Assembly (NCBI GenBank): GCA_002398405.1
Contig: DGYN01000012.1
Coordinates: forward strand, 1 to 6,054
Reading direction: 5' to 3'
Source: Caulobacteraceae bacterium UBA5005
Lineage (GTDB): Bacteria > Pseudomonadota > Alphaproteobacteria > Caulobacterales > Caulobacteraceae
Length of the DNA: 6,054 nt
Below the pieces are notes generated by a model. The model searched no databases. It was not told where the DNA came from and saw nothing but the letters and a program-made list of their open reading frames with translations. Both the position numbers and the translations under genes were made by a program. Of the stretch, positions 1 through 5,264 are shown piece after piece. Numbering within the stretch: position 1 is the first letter of the stretch; the number at the start of each line of letters is the position of its first letter.

Positions 1-8
1 ACGGATGT

Positions 9-51
9 CTCCGGTCCAAACACCCTATGGGAGGGGAGAAGGAGACCGGAG
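9..51. repeat. Hairpin with CCTTCTCCCC repeat core, downstream of hfsC
   Basis: An 8-bp inverted repeat (CTCCGGTC at 9-16, GACCGGAG at 44-51) encloses a 27-nt loop. The loop contains GGGAGGGGAGAAGG (29-42), the exact reverse complement of the 14-mer at 6031-6044 and related to the palindromes at 4575-4595 and 4769-4789. It lies about 50 nt beyond the hfsC stop on the strand hfsC is read from, so its transcript would fold there. No T-run follows in that direction, so it is not a classical intrinsic terminator. I read it as a fragment of the dispersed intergenic repeat family. No gene is visible in 1-96. Confidence 0.5.
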
Positions 52-96
52 CGATCTGCCGGCGTTGGGGGACTTATGAACTCCCTGCCTGCCGGG

Positions 97-1359
97 CTAG
101 CTTTTCAACCGGTCCGGATACGCCAGCTTGCAGGCGATGGCGACGAAGATCACCCAACGCAGATCGTTGTAGGTCAGGGTCACGCTCTCGGTGATCGAGA
201 TCATCGAATAGGCCAGCAGGAAGGGGAAGGCGAGGTAGGCCCCCTTGTCCCGGAAGATCGACACGATCCCCGCGATCATGGTCTGGGCGTAGAAGACGAT
301 CCAGGCGATGAGGCCCGTCCAGCCCAGCCACAGCAGCATCTCCATCCAACTTGAGTGGGCGTGGATCGGCTTGAAGCCGGCGTGCTTGACGATCCAGGGC
401 AGCGGCCCCCAGCTGCCGGTGTCGGTCCATACCGTGCCGTAGCCGTGACCTAGCAGGGGATGCTTATCCACCTCCATCATGATCGCCGTCCAGATCTGCG
501 TCCGGCCGGTCAGGGTGGCGTCCTTGCCCAGGAGCTCGAACACAAACCCGGACGCCAGGATGATCACCCCCGCCGCCAGGCCGATGACCAGCACCGCGCT
601 ATAGGAGGCGACGACCGCCATGATCCGGCTGGACCGCACGACCGCCACGAAGGCTATGCCGACCATGGCCAGCAGGGTGGCCAGCAGGGAGGTCTTTGAG
701 GTCGACAGCAGCAGCAGCAGGAAACAGAGCGCACAGGCCCCCGCCCACATCACCCACCGCTTGGGATTGAGAATGGCGGCGGCGGCAAGCACGGGGAAGA
801 ACAGCGCCATATTGTTGCCCAGCGCATTCTTCTCAGACCACAGGCCTCGCCAGGCGCCTGGAAAAAGCTCGGACATCACGCCCATCGACGGGATCGCCGC
901 CGCCACCAGGAATGAGAGAACGCAGAGGCCCGCAAAGGCGATGGCCATGATCTCGGCCATCTGCGCCCACCTGTAGCGCGCCGCCAACGCGACCCCCGCG
1001 AGGCTGGTGAAACCCACCGCGACCACCCGGCGCACGGACTCGCCTGGATTGATCGACCAGACCACCGAGGCGACGGACAAACCTAGCAGCAGCAGCAGGA
1101 AGGGCTGCCGGATGAGAATCTTGAGGGCGTCCCCGGCATTGAGAATGAGGATCGCCAGGCCCGCGAGATAGGCCGGGAAATAGATCAGGCGCACCACACC
1201 GCCGGCCGAGGCCGACATCTTCGCCCCGAACAGAGGCATGATCCAACCCTGGGAAAAGACTGCCAGCATGCCAACCATGGCGGCGGCGACCAGGACCTCG
1301 AACCCGGTCATCCGCCTGGGCATCGCCGGGGCGTAGCCTACCGGCGTGGCATGGGTCAC
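97..1359 (-). CDS. hfsC: Holdfast polysaccharide polymerase HfsC (Wzy/O-antigen ligase family)
   Basis: This is a 420-residue polytopic inner-membrane protein. By family it joins undecaprenyl-linked repeat units into polymer at the periplasmic face. About eleven or twelve hydrophobic segments are visible, for example near residues 20-38, 55-74, 86-101, 134-155, 183-197, 202-219, 246-272, 340-360 and 401-414. Family landmarks are RGLWSEKNALG (171-181), STSKTSL (219-225), GRT (285-287, with the conserved Arg), HPLLGHGYG (300-308) and HAH (333-335) in the large loop before the last helices. The start is GTG at 1359, which overlaps the hfsB stop in a GTGA and suggests translational coupling; an in-frame ATG at 1323 is the alternative but has no good ribosome site. 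In Caulobacter crescentus HfsC is, as I recall, functionally redundant with a second polymerase, HfsI. Assignment to hfsC rests on the hfsA-hfsB neighbours; on sequence alone it could be any Wzy/WaaL protein. Confidence 0.88.
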   Translation of the reverse strand: MTHATPVGYAPAMPRRMTGFEVLVAAAMVGMLAVFSQGWIMPLFGAKMSASAGGVVRLIYFPAYLAGLAILILNAGDALKILIRQPFLLLLLGLSVASVVWSINPGESVRRVVAVGFTSLAGVALAARYRWAQMAEIMAIAFAGLCVLSFLVAAAIPSMGVMSELFPGAWRGLWSEKNALGNNMALFFPVLAAAAILNPKRWVMWAGACALCFLLLLLSTSKTSLLATLLAMVGIAFVAVVRSSRIMAVVASYSAVLVIGLAAGVIILASGFVFELLGKDATLTGRTQIWTAIMMEVDKHPLLGHGYGTVWTDTGSWGPLPWIVKHAGFKPIHAHSSWMEMLLWLGWTGLIAWIVFYAQTMIAGIVSIFRDKGAYLAFPFLLAYSMISITESVTLTYNDLRWVIFVAIACKLAYPDRLKS

Positions 1360-2069
1360 GGCAGCACGCTCTTGAGGAACTTGGGTGGTTCCACTTCAAC
1401 CTTGTTGAAGAACAGCCCCGCCGTGCGGCCCCCGGCCGCCTGGATGGCGCTCTTGAGGATGGCGGGCGGCCGGGAATCGCCCGCGTCGGCCGCCACCACC
1501 AGCACGGTGGCGTCGGCGAAGGGGGCGATCATCACGCTGGCCTGGCTGCGCTCAGCGCTGGGCGCGTCGATGATGATCAGCTCGGCGTGGCGGCGCATGG
1601 TGTTCCAGTAGGCAGGCGTCGGGGTGATGTGCACTTCCTGGCCCGGGCTCATCTGTTCGCGGCGAAACCGCGTCACCCAGAAATTCGAGCCACCCACCGG
1701 ATGGGCCACCAGATAGCGGGCGTCGGGAACCACCACGCCGCTCTTGTCCTTCGCCGGGGGCCGCACGGTGAAGAAGATCGAGCCATCGGGAGAGGCCCCC
1801 GCCGGCCCGCCGATCCGCCCGTATTGCGAGCCCCGCGCGCAGACCGCCCCGAACTGGTGCGCGCCCATCAGGTCCAGGTCGACCAGCCAGACCGGCCTTT
1901 GAGCATGGGCGGCGGCGAAACGGGCGAACTCGCGGGCGACGGTGGAGGTCCCCTCGCCCGGCCGCGCGGCGGCGAACTGGATCACCCGGCCGTGCCCCGG
2001 CGCCTGAGCCTTGGCGAGCTCTCCCAGCGAGTCGGCCAGGCGCGCCATTTCCGCAGTTAAATCAATCAT
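1356..2069 (-). CDS. hfsB: Holdfast export protein HfsB, BY-kinase-like P-loop ATPase with degenerate Walker A
   Basis: This 237-residue soluble protein has the fold signature of the CpsD/Wzc-type ATPase (ParA/MinD-like) half of a polysaccharide co-polymerase, and would pair with the membrane protein HfsA. Visible motifs are a P-loop region PGEGTST (37-43), a Walker A'-like strand WLVDLDL (61-67), a Walker B strand LIIIDAPS (164-171) and a late FNKV (221-224). Two things are odd. The P-loop lysine expected in GEGKST is threonine 41. The C-terminal tail has no tyrosine cluster of the kind bacterial tyrosine kinases autophosphorylate. The protein may therefore be a scaffold rather than an active kinase (inference). 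Residues 118-136 (ARYLVAHPVGGSNFWVTRF) look like a family-specific block. It starts 55 nt after hfsA and its TGA overlaps the hfsC GTG. The ATG at 2069 has only a weak ribosome site; the ATG at 2048 would shorten it by seven residues. Confidence 0.87.
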   Translation of the reverse strand: MIDLTAEMARLADSLGELAKAQAPGHGRVIQFAAARPGEGTSTVAREFARFAAAHAQRPVWLVDLDLMGAHQFGAVCARGSQYGRIGGPAGASPDGSIFFTVRPPAKDKSGVVVPDARYLVAHPVGGSNFWVTRFRREQMSPGQEVHITPTPAYWNTMRRHAELIIIDAPSAERSQASVMIAPFADATVLVVAADAGDSRPPAILKSAIQAAGGRTAGLFFNKVEVEPPKFLKSVLP

Positions 2070-2124
2070 AGCCGAATCGCCCAGGACCGCCGTTGGCCAT
2101 CATGGGGGCTTTGTGCCCCACGGC

Positions 2125-3621
2125 CTAGCGCTTGACGCCCGCGGTCGCCAGGACCGTCAGGCCCAGGGTGCGGCCGGCGGACGCCGGGGTGCTAAGGCCC
2201 CCGCGGGTGAAGATGTGCAGCAAGCCTGCCGCCAGGGCCGTGAAGGCCGCCAGAACCAAGGCCAGCGCGGCCACGATCCGCTTGTTGCTCTCGCCCTGCA
2301 CCGGCGGCGTGGCGCGGCCGACGATGCGGATATTGTCGGCGCCCTGCTCGGCGATGGCGGCGGCGGCCAGGCTCTCCTGCTCGCGGTCCGTAAAGTCGCG
2401 GACGTTGTCCTGCAGGATCGTCCGGTCGCGGGAATAGCCCTGGAACTGCGGCTCCAGCGTCGCCAGGCGCAGCTGCCGGTCCTTCACCTCCTGCAGCTGG
2501 TCGGTCACCTCGAACAGCGACTGGCGGATGGCGGCGACATCGGCGGTGACCTGGATCTTCTCGGTCTGCAGGGTCTGATAGATGGGGTTGGGTCCAACAC
2601 GGCGGGCGGCGTCGCCCGGCGCCGGGGTGGCGGCCAGGGACTTTTCCAGCTCGGCGATCTGCTGATCGATCTCGCGCACCGGCGTTGAGTCGGGGTTGTA
2701 GCGCGACAGCAGCTCAGCCCGCTTGCGGCGCAGGTCATCGCGGCTCTCGTTGGCCTTCAGATTGAGGTCGCGGTACAGCGGCGCCTCGGCGGTCAGGCCC
2801 GCCATCTGGCTGTTGAGGGCCGTCAGCCGCCCCTGCTTTTCCCGCAGCGACGTCTCCAGGGTGTAGCGCTGCTGCTCGAGCTGGATCTGAGCCTGGGAGA
2901 GCGCCGTCTTTTGGCTCTCGAAATCCCCCAGGTCGTTTGAGTCGAGGAAGGTCTGATAGGCCTGATCCGTCGCGGTCAGCTGCGCCTGCGAGCTTTCCTT
3001 CTGGGCTTTCAGAGCCGGCGCGCTGGCGTCCATCAGGACGCTGCGCCGGTAGATCAGGTACTCGTCCATCAGGGCGTTGAGCGTCCGCGCCGCCAGCGCC
3101 GGATCCTCGTGCTCGAACGACAGCTTGATGGTCGGGATGGAGGGCGCCGTGCCGATGTTGAAGCTCTTTTCAAAGCTCTGCACCGCCTTGGCCATGGCCT
3201 CGGTCTTGGCCGCCGGCGTCGAGCCGGCCTTGAGCTCGGGATAGAGCGTGGCGATCCCGATGCGGTTGATCACCCGCTCCTTCAGCTGGCTCGACCCCAG
3301 GATTTCCGTCTCCGACGCGATCACCGCGTCCGACTCGGGCACGGCGCCGCGGCCCGCATCCCCGGCGCGCGGCTGATAGACATATTCCTGGCCAAGCCTG
3401 ACCAGCACGCTGGAATAGGCTGTGTAAGTGGTCTTGAGCGTAAAGGCGAAGGCGATCCCCAGGGCGAACAGAACCAGAAAAACCCCAATCATCAACCAGC
3501 GCTCGCGCCACAGAAGGGTGATGAAATCGGCCGGGGCATAGCGCGGCCGGTCGCTCCAGCCGTCCTGCGGCCGGTAAGCGCTTCCGGGGGCTGCGTAGTT
3601 CCAGGCGTCCGCCGTGCTCAT
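2125..3621 (-). CDS. hfsA: Holdfast export protein HfsA (Wzz/GumC-type polysaccharide co-polymerase)
   Basis: This 498-residue inner-membrane protein belongs to the Wzz/Wzc/GumC chain-length and export family. It has a cytoplasmic N-terminus (1-40, rich in Tyr and Pro), a first transmembrane helix at about 43-62, a Wzz-type beta region (about 63-190, with the HEDPALAARTLNALMDEYL block), a long periplasmic coiled-coil stretch (about 195-410) containing the family motif LLSRYNPDSTPVREIDQQI (285-303), then a proline-containing RATPPVQGESNKR (436-448) just before the second transmembrane helix (about 448-470). The C-terminus ends without a kinase domain, so the split partner HfsB supplies that part. 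The ATG at 3621 is preceded by AGAAG (3629-3633) at 7 nt. It is the first gene of the leftward hfsA-hfsB-hfsC operon and is divergent from hfsD, sharing the 3622-3743 control region. Its role by family is to bridge the inner-membrane polymerase to the outer-membrane pore. The precise hfs name is inferred from the whole cluster. Confidence 0.9.
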   Translation of the reverse strand: MSTADAWNYAAPGSAYRPQDGWSDRPRYAPADFITLLWRERWLMIGVFLVLFALGIAFAFTLKTTYTAYSSVLVRLGQEYVYQPRAGDAGRGAVPESDAVIASETEILGSSQLKERVINRIGIATLYPELKAGSTPAAKTEAMAKAVQSFEKSFNIGTAPSIPTIKLSFEHEDPALAARTLNALMDEYLIYRRSVLMDASAPALKAQKESSQAQLTATDQAYQTFLDSNDLGDFESQKTALSQAQIQLEQQRYTLETSLREKQGRLTALNSQMAGLTAEAPLYRDLNLKANESRDDLRRKRAELLSRYNPDSTPVREIDQQIAELEKSLAATPAPGDAARRVGPNPIYQTLQTEKIQVTADVAAIRQSLFEVTDQLQEVKDRQLRLATLEPQFQGYSRDRTILQDNVRDFTDREQESLAAAAIAEQGADNIRIVGRATPPVQGESNKRIVAALALVLAAFTALAAGLLHIFTRGGLSTPASAGRTLGLTVLATAGVKR

Positions 3622-3676
3622 TGCGAATCTTCTGATCGCTAAAATTGCTCTTCAGATTGACCCTGAGCGGACGGCG

Positions 3677-3691
3677 TTAACGATCGGTTAC
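3677..3691. promoter_or_regulatory. Putative CtrA binding box (TTAA-N7-TTAC)
   Basis: TTAA, seven bases (CGATCGG) and TTAC match the CtrA consensus TTAA-N7-TTAA at seven of eight fixed bases. It sits in the only gene-free stretch between hfsA and hfsD, 56 bp from the hfsA start and 53 bp from the hfsD start, so one site could serve both. CtrA is the cell-cycle master regulator of Caulobacterales. Binding here is inference; the motif is what is seen. Confidence 0.5.
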
Positions 3692-3728
3692 CCATTTTCC
3701 TTAACGAATGGGTCAAATCCAATTCCGC

Positions 3729-3735
3729 GAAGGAA
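3729..3735 (+). promoter_or_regulatory. Ribosome binding site that decides the hfsD start
   Basis: GAAGGAA lies nine bases before the TTG at 3744, a strong Shine-Dalgarno match at usual spacing. No such site precedes the in-frame ATG at 3708, and this motif would fall inside the reading frame of the longer form. It therefore favours TTG initiation. Confidence 0.65.
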
Positions 3736-3743
3736 TCTTACCC

Positions 3744-4520
3744 TTGCGAGCCAGAAAGCTCCTCCTCGCCGCCTCGGCCCTGATGCTCACCGGCTGCGGG
3801 ACCATGGCCGAAATGGGCGACGCCTCCTTCGCCTCGGCCTTCGCGCCGATCAGGGACCTCGCGAAGCGCCCGGCAGCAGCGCCGGCCGAGGAAGACTATG
3901 GATTTCAGGATATTGGCTACGCCGCCTGGAACGACGCCGAACCGTCCTATCAACTGTTTCCCGGCGACGAGATCGACCTCCAGATCCCCTCCGCGCCCGA
4001 ACTCAACAAGGTCCTGACCGTCCAGCCGGACGGCCGCGTCAGCCTGCCGCTGGTCGGCCCGATGATGGTCGCCGCCCGGCCGATCGAGCAGGTTCGCGCC
4101 GATGCCGCACGGCTCTACGCCCGGGAACTGCGCCGTCCGCAGATTGAGATGTCGGTCAAGGCCCAGCCCATCAAGGTCTTCGTCGGCGGCGAGGTTGGCC
4201 AGCCTGCGGTCTACGACATGATCGGCGACGGCGACGCCCTTCGGGCCATCATTCAGGCGGGCGGCTTCAAGACTTCTGCCGATATGAAAAAGGTGGTGAT
4301 CATCCGCCGCGGCGAAGGCGGAACCGCCATGATGCGCACCGCCGACCTCTCCAAGGCCTTCCGCCACGGCGACCAGCCCGACTTCGTGCCTCTGGCCCGC
4401 GGCGACGTGGTCTATGTGCCCAGGTCCGGCGTCGCCCAAGTGGGCCTGTTCATGCAGCAATATCTGCGGGATGCCCTGCCCTTCACCTTCAACTACGCGA
4501 TCAACGGCAATTACCAGTAG
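3744..4520 (+). CDS. hfsD: Holdfast outer-membrane polysaccharide export lipoprotein HfsD (Wza/OPX family)
   Basis: This is an outer-membrane polysaccharide export protein of 258 residues from the TTG at 3744 (270 if the ATG at 3708 were used). The short form opens with a compact lipoprotein signal peptide: basic RARK, a hydrophobic stretch, then lipobox LTGC with the lipidated Cys at residue 18. Gly at +2 is compatible with outer-membrane sorting. A Poly_export domain follows at about 69-138 (YQLFPGDEIDLQI, then VQPDGRVSLPLVG), then an SLBB-type domain at about 144-210 (VFVGGEVGQPAVY, LRAIIQAGGF) and a closing GDVVYVPRS. The last 30 residues (QYLRDALPFTFNYAI) are short, so it lacks the extra C-terminal region of E. 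coli Wza. It would form the outer-membrane pore that receives polymer from HfsA and HfsC. It diverges from hfsA over a CtrA-type box, and a repeat element starts within 15 bases of its stop. Confidence 0.9.
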   Translation: MRARKLLLAASALMLTGCGTMAEMGDASFASAFAPIRDLAKRPAAAPAEEDYGFQDIGYAAWNDAEPSYQLFPGDEIDLQIPSAPELNKVLTVQPDGRVSLPLVGPMMVAARPIEQVRADAARLYARELRRPQIEMSVKAQPIKVFVGGEVGQPAVYDMIGDGDALRAIIQAGGFKTSADMKKVVIIRRGEGGTAMMRTADLSKAFRHGDQPDFVPLARGDVVYVPRSGVAQVGLFMQQYLRDALPFTFNYAINGNYQ

Positions 4521-4523
4521 GAT

Positions 4524-4543
4524 CGGCGGCCGCTAGGCTGCCG
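4524..4543 (+). terminator. Weak hairpin just after hfsD, possible terminator
   Basis: CGGCGGC (4524-4530) can pair with GCTGCCG (4537-4543), including one G-U pair, over a six-base loop, starting three bases after the hfsD stop. It is followed by AAGAGG and not by a T-run, so termination is only a possibility. Its right arm is also the outer end of the repeat element at 4533-4833. Confidence 0.2.
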
Positions 4544-4574
4544 AAGAGGCCGCAATACCGGTGATTTGCGCGTT

Positions 4575-4595
4575 CCTTCTCCCCTCGGGAGAAGG
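4575..4595. repeat. Perfect 9-bp palindrome, left copy
   Basis: CCTTCTCCC, a CTC loop and GGGAGAAGG form a perfect 9-bp hairpin. It is the core of the left terminal inverted repeat and identical in its stems to 4769-4789. Confidence 0.8.
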
Positions 4596-4604
4596 TGGCC
4601 TCCC

Positions 4605-4627
4605 ATCCACCCCCTCCGGGGGTGGAT
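4605..4627. repeat. Perfect 10-bp hairpin within the repeat element
   Basis: ATCCACCCCC (4605-4614) pairs with GGGGGTGGAT (4618-4627) around a TCC loop. The right arm also begins the first unit of the tandem repeat at 4618-4657. Confidence 0.75.
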
Positions 4628-4657
4628 CGCGAAGCGAGGGGGGTGGTCGCGAAGCGA
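4618..4657. repeat. Two-copy tandem repeat of a 19-20 nt unit
   Basis: The unit GGGGGTGG(A)TCGCGAAGCGA occurs at 4618-4637 and, without the A, at 4639-4657, separated by one G. Each unit carries the small hairpin TCGC-GAA-GCGA; in the second it extends to GGTCGC-GAA-GCGACC (4645-4659). It looks like an internal duplication inside the repeat element. Confidence 0.75.
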
Positions 4658-4768
4658 CCGGGGAGGTCGGATGAGGGGCGGTTCCCCCCTCTAAAGTTTT
4701 GAACTGTGTCTGTAGAGCGCTGACGGGCGGGCGTTCGAGCCGCCCCTCAACCGTCAGCTTCGCCCACA

Positions 4769-4789
4769 CCTTCTCCCGTGGGGAGAAGG
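4769..4789. repeat. Perfect 9-bp palindrome, right copy
   Basis: CCTTCTCCC, a GTG loop and GGGAGAAGG form the same hairpin stem as 4575-4595. It is the core of the right terminal inverted repeat. Confidence 0.8.
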
Positions 4790-4848
4790 GACGCGTAATC
4801 CACGCGACTCCTGCGCGTTGTCCGGCAGCCTAGGCCGGCGTTAGTCTC

Positions 4849-5118
4849 TTACCCGTGGGCCAGCCATTCGCGGGCGGCGCGCTGGGCCTCGGCGACCTCG
4901 GCGGCGTCCATCTCCTGGCTGAGTTCCTTGCGGTAGATCTTGGCTTCGAGAGAGCCCCGCATGGCGGCCAGGTTGAACAGCATGTGCGCCGAAACATAGT
5001 CCAGCGGCGCCCCGCCCTGGCCGGTGGAATAAAGCAGGCCCATGCGGAACAGCTCATCCCCCGACGCGTCCGGGCCCGGCAACGGCAGGCCTTCGGCTTC
5101 TGCTAACGCTTGCAACAT
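4849..5118 (-). CDS. Small Sel1-repeat (SEL1-like) protein of unknown role
   Basis: This is a small soluble protein of 89 residues. It carries one clear Sel1-like repeat at residues 21-56: DELFRMGLLYSTG, then D40, A44, FNLAA (48-52) and G55 sit where the repeat consensus expects them. A charged helical tail (57-87, ending in AEAQRAAREWLA) resembles the tail of short single-repeat Sel1 proteins I know from many Alphaproteobacteria. Such repeats usually mediate protein contacts; there is no catalytic motif, signal peptide or membrane segment here. The start chosen is ATG at 5118, with AGGGGG (5125-5130) six bases upstream. A TTG at 5136 would add six residues but has no ribosome site. The gene converges on hfsD across the repeat element and has its own 146-bp upstream gap with a CtrA-type box at 5200-5214 and a small 5-bp hairpin at 5144-5157 in the probable leader. 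Its function is unknown; a holdfast link is not shown. Confidence 0.82.
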   Translation of the reverse strand: MLQALAEAEGLPLPGPDASGDELFRMGLLYSTGQGGAPLDYVSAHMLFNLAAMRGSLEAKIYRKELSQEMDAAEVAEAQRAAREWLAHG

Positions 5119-5199
5119 TTTCTTCCCCCTTTTCAAGGCATTGCCGGCTTCTGCCGGAACACCTGATGAGTGTCGGGAATCAGAAAAGCGCCCGCGTGC

Positions 5200-5214
5200 T
5201 TACGATATGGTTAA
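5200..5214. promoter_or_regulatory. Putative CtrA binding box (TTAC-N7-TTAA) upstream of the Sel1 gene
   Basis: TTAC, seven bases (GATATGG) and TTAA match the CtrA consensus at seven of eight fixed bases. Read on the strand of the Sel1 gene it begins TTAACCAT, the fuller form often given for the CtrA half-site. It lies 82 bp upstream of the ATG at 5118, in gene-free DNA. A control role is inferred. Confidence 0.5.
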
Positions 5215-5264
5215 GCTGACAGAACGTCGCTCTTAACAGCGTCAACCAGCCGCAGGTTGTGGCG

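Larger units (their letters stand above)
3622..3743. promoter_or_regulatory. Divergent hfsA/hfsD promoter region
   Basis: This 122-bp stretch, clearly richer in A and T than the genes on either side, separates the divergent starts of hfsA (3621) and hfsD (3744). It contains the CtrA-type box at 3677-3691 and a further TTAA half-site at 3701-3704, nine bases beyond the TTAC half. No convincing -10/-35 pair could be picked by eye in either direction. If the box overlaps a rightward -35, transcription of hfsD would begin roughly around 3715-3725, which fits the TTG start at 3744 and not the ATG at 3708. Confidence 0.6.
4533..4833. repeat. MITE-like intergenic repeat element with long imperfect terminal inverted repeats
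   Basis: The outer ends form an exact 11-bp inverted repeat, CTAGGCTGCCG (4533-4543) against CGGCAGCCTAG (4823-4833). Moving inward the similarity is patchy and then becomes strong: 4569-4597 and 4767-4795 are inverted copies with two differences in 29 positions, each holding a perfect CCTTCTCCC-N3-GGGAGAAGG palindrome. Further inverted pairs lie inside: 4605-4614 with 4618-4627, 4673-4681 with 4740-4748, and 4719-4726 with 4751-4758. No transposase or credible gene is present, so it would be non-autonomous if mobile. CTAG occurs at both extreme ends and could be a target duplication, but it is also part of the inverted repeat, so this is unproven. The element fills nearly all of the 328-bp gap between the converging hfsD and Sel1 genes and could act as a two-way transcript end through its hairpins (inference). 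Confidence 0.7.

Noticed and set aside
2063..2103. A 13-codon minus-strand mini-frame in the hfsA-hfsB gap whose stop overlaps the hfsB start
   Set aside because: It could be a coupling leader, but it has no ribosome site and such short frames are expected by chance.
2011..2688. A 225-codon rightward frame opposite hfsA and hfsB
   Set aside because: It crosses the ends of two well-supported genes on the opposite strand, and its product is low-complexity with no motif.
3738..4460. A 240-codon leftward open frame opposite hfsD
   Set aside because: It is the antisense shadow of hfsD with biased composition (Gly, His, Asp, Arg) and no recognisable domain.
4533..4769. A 78-codon leftward open frame across the hfsD-Sel1 gap
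   Set aside because: It is made of the repeat element: its Pro- and Arg-rich product follows the palindromes and tandem units, and no ribosome site stands out. Peptides of this kind are a frequent false call from such repeats.
5233..5247. TTAA-N7-AACC as a third CtrA box
   Set aside because: Only the first half-site matches; the second half does not fit TTAA or TTAC.
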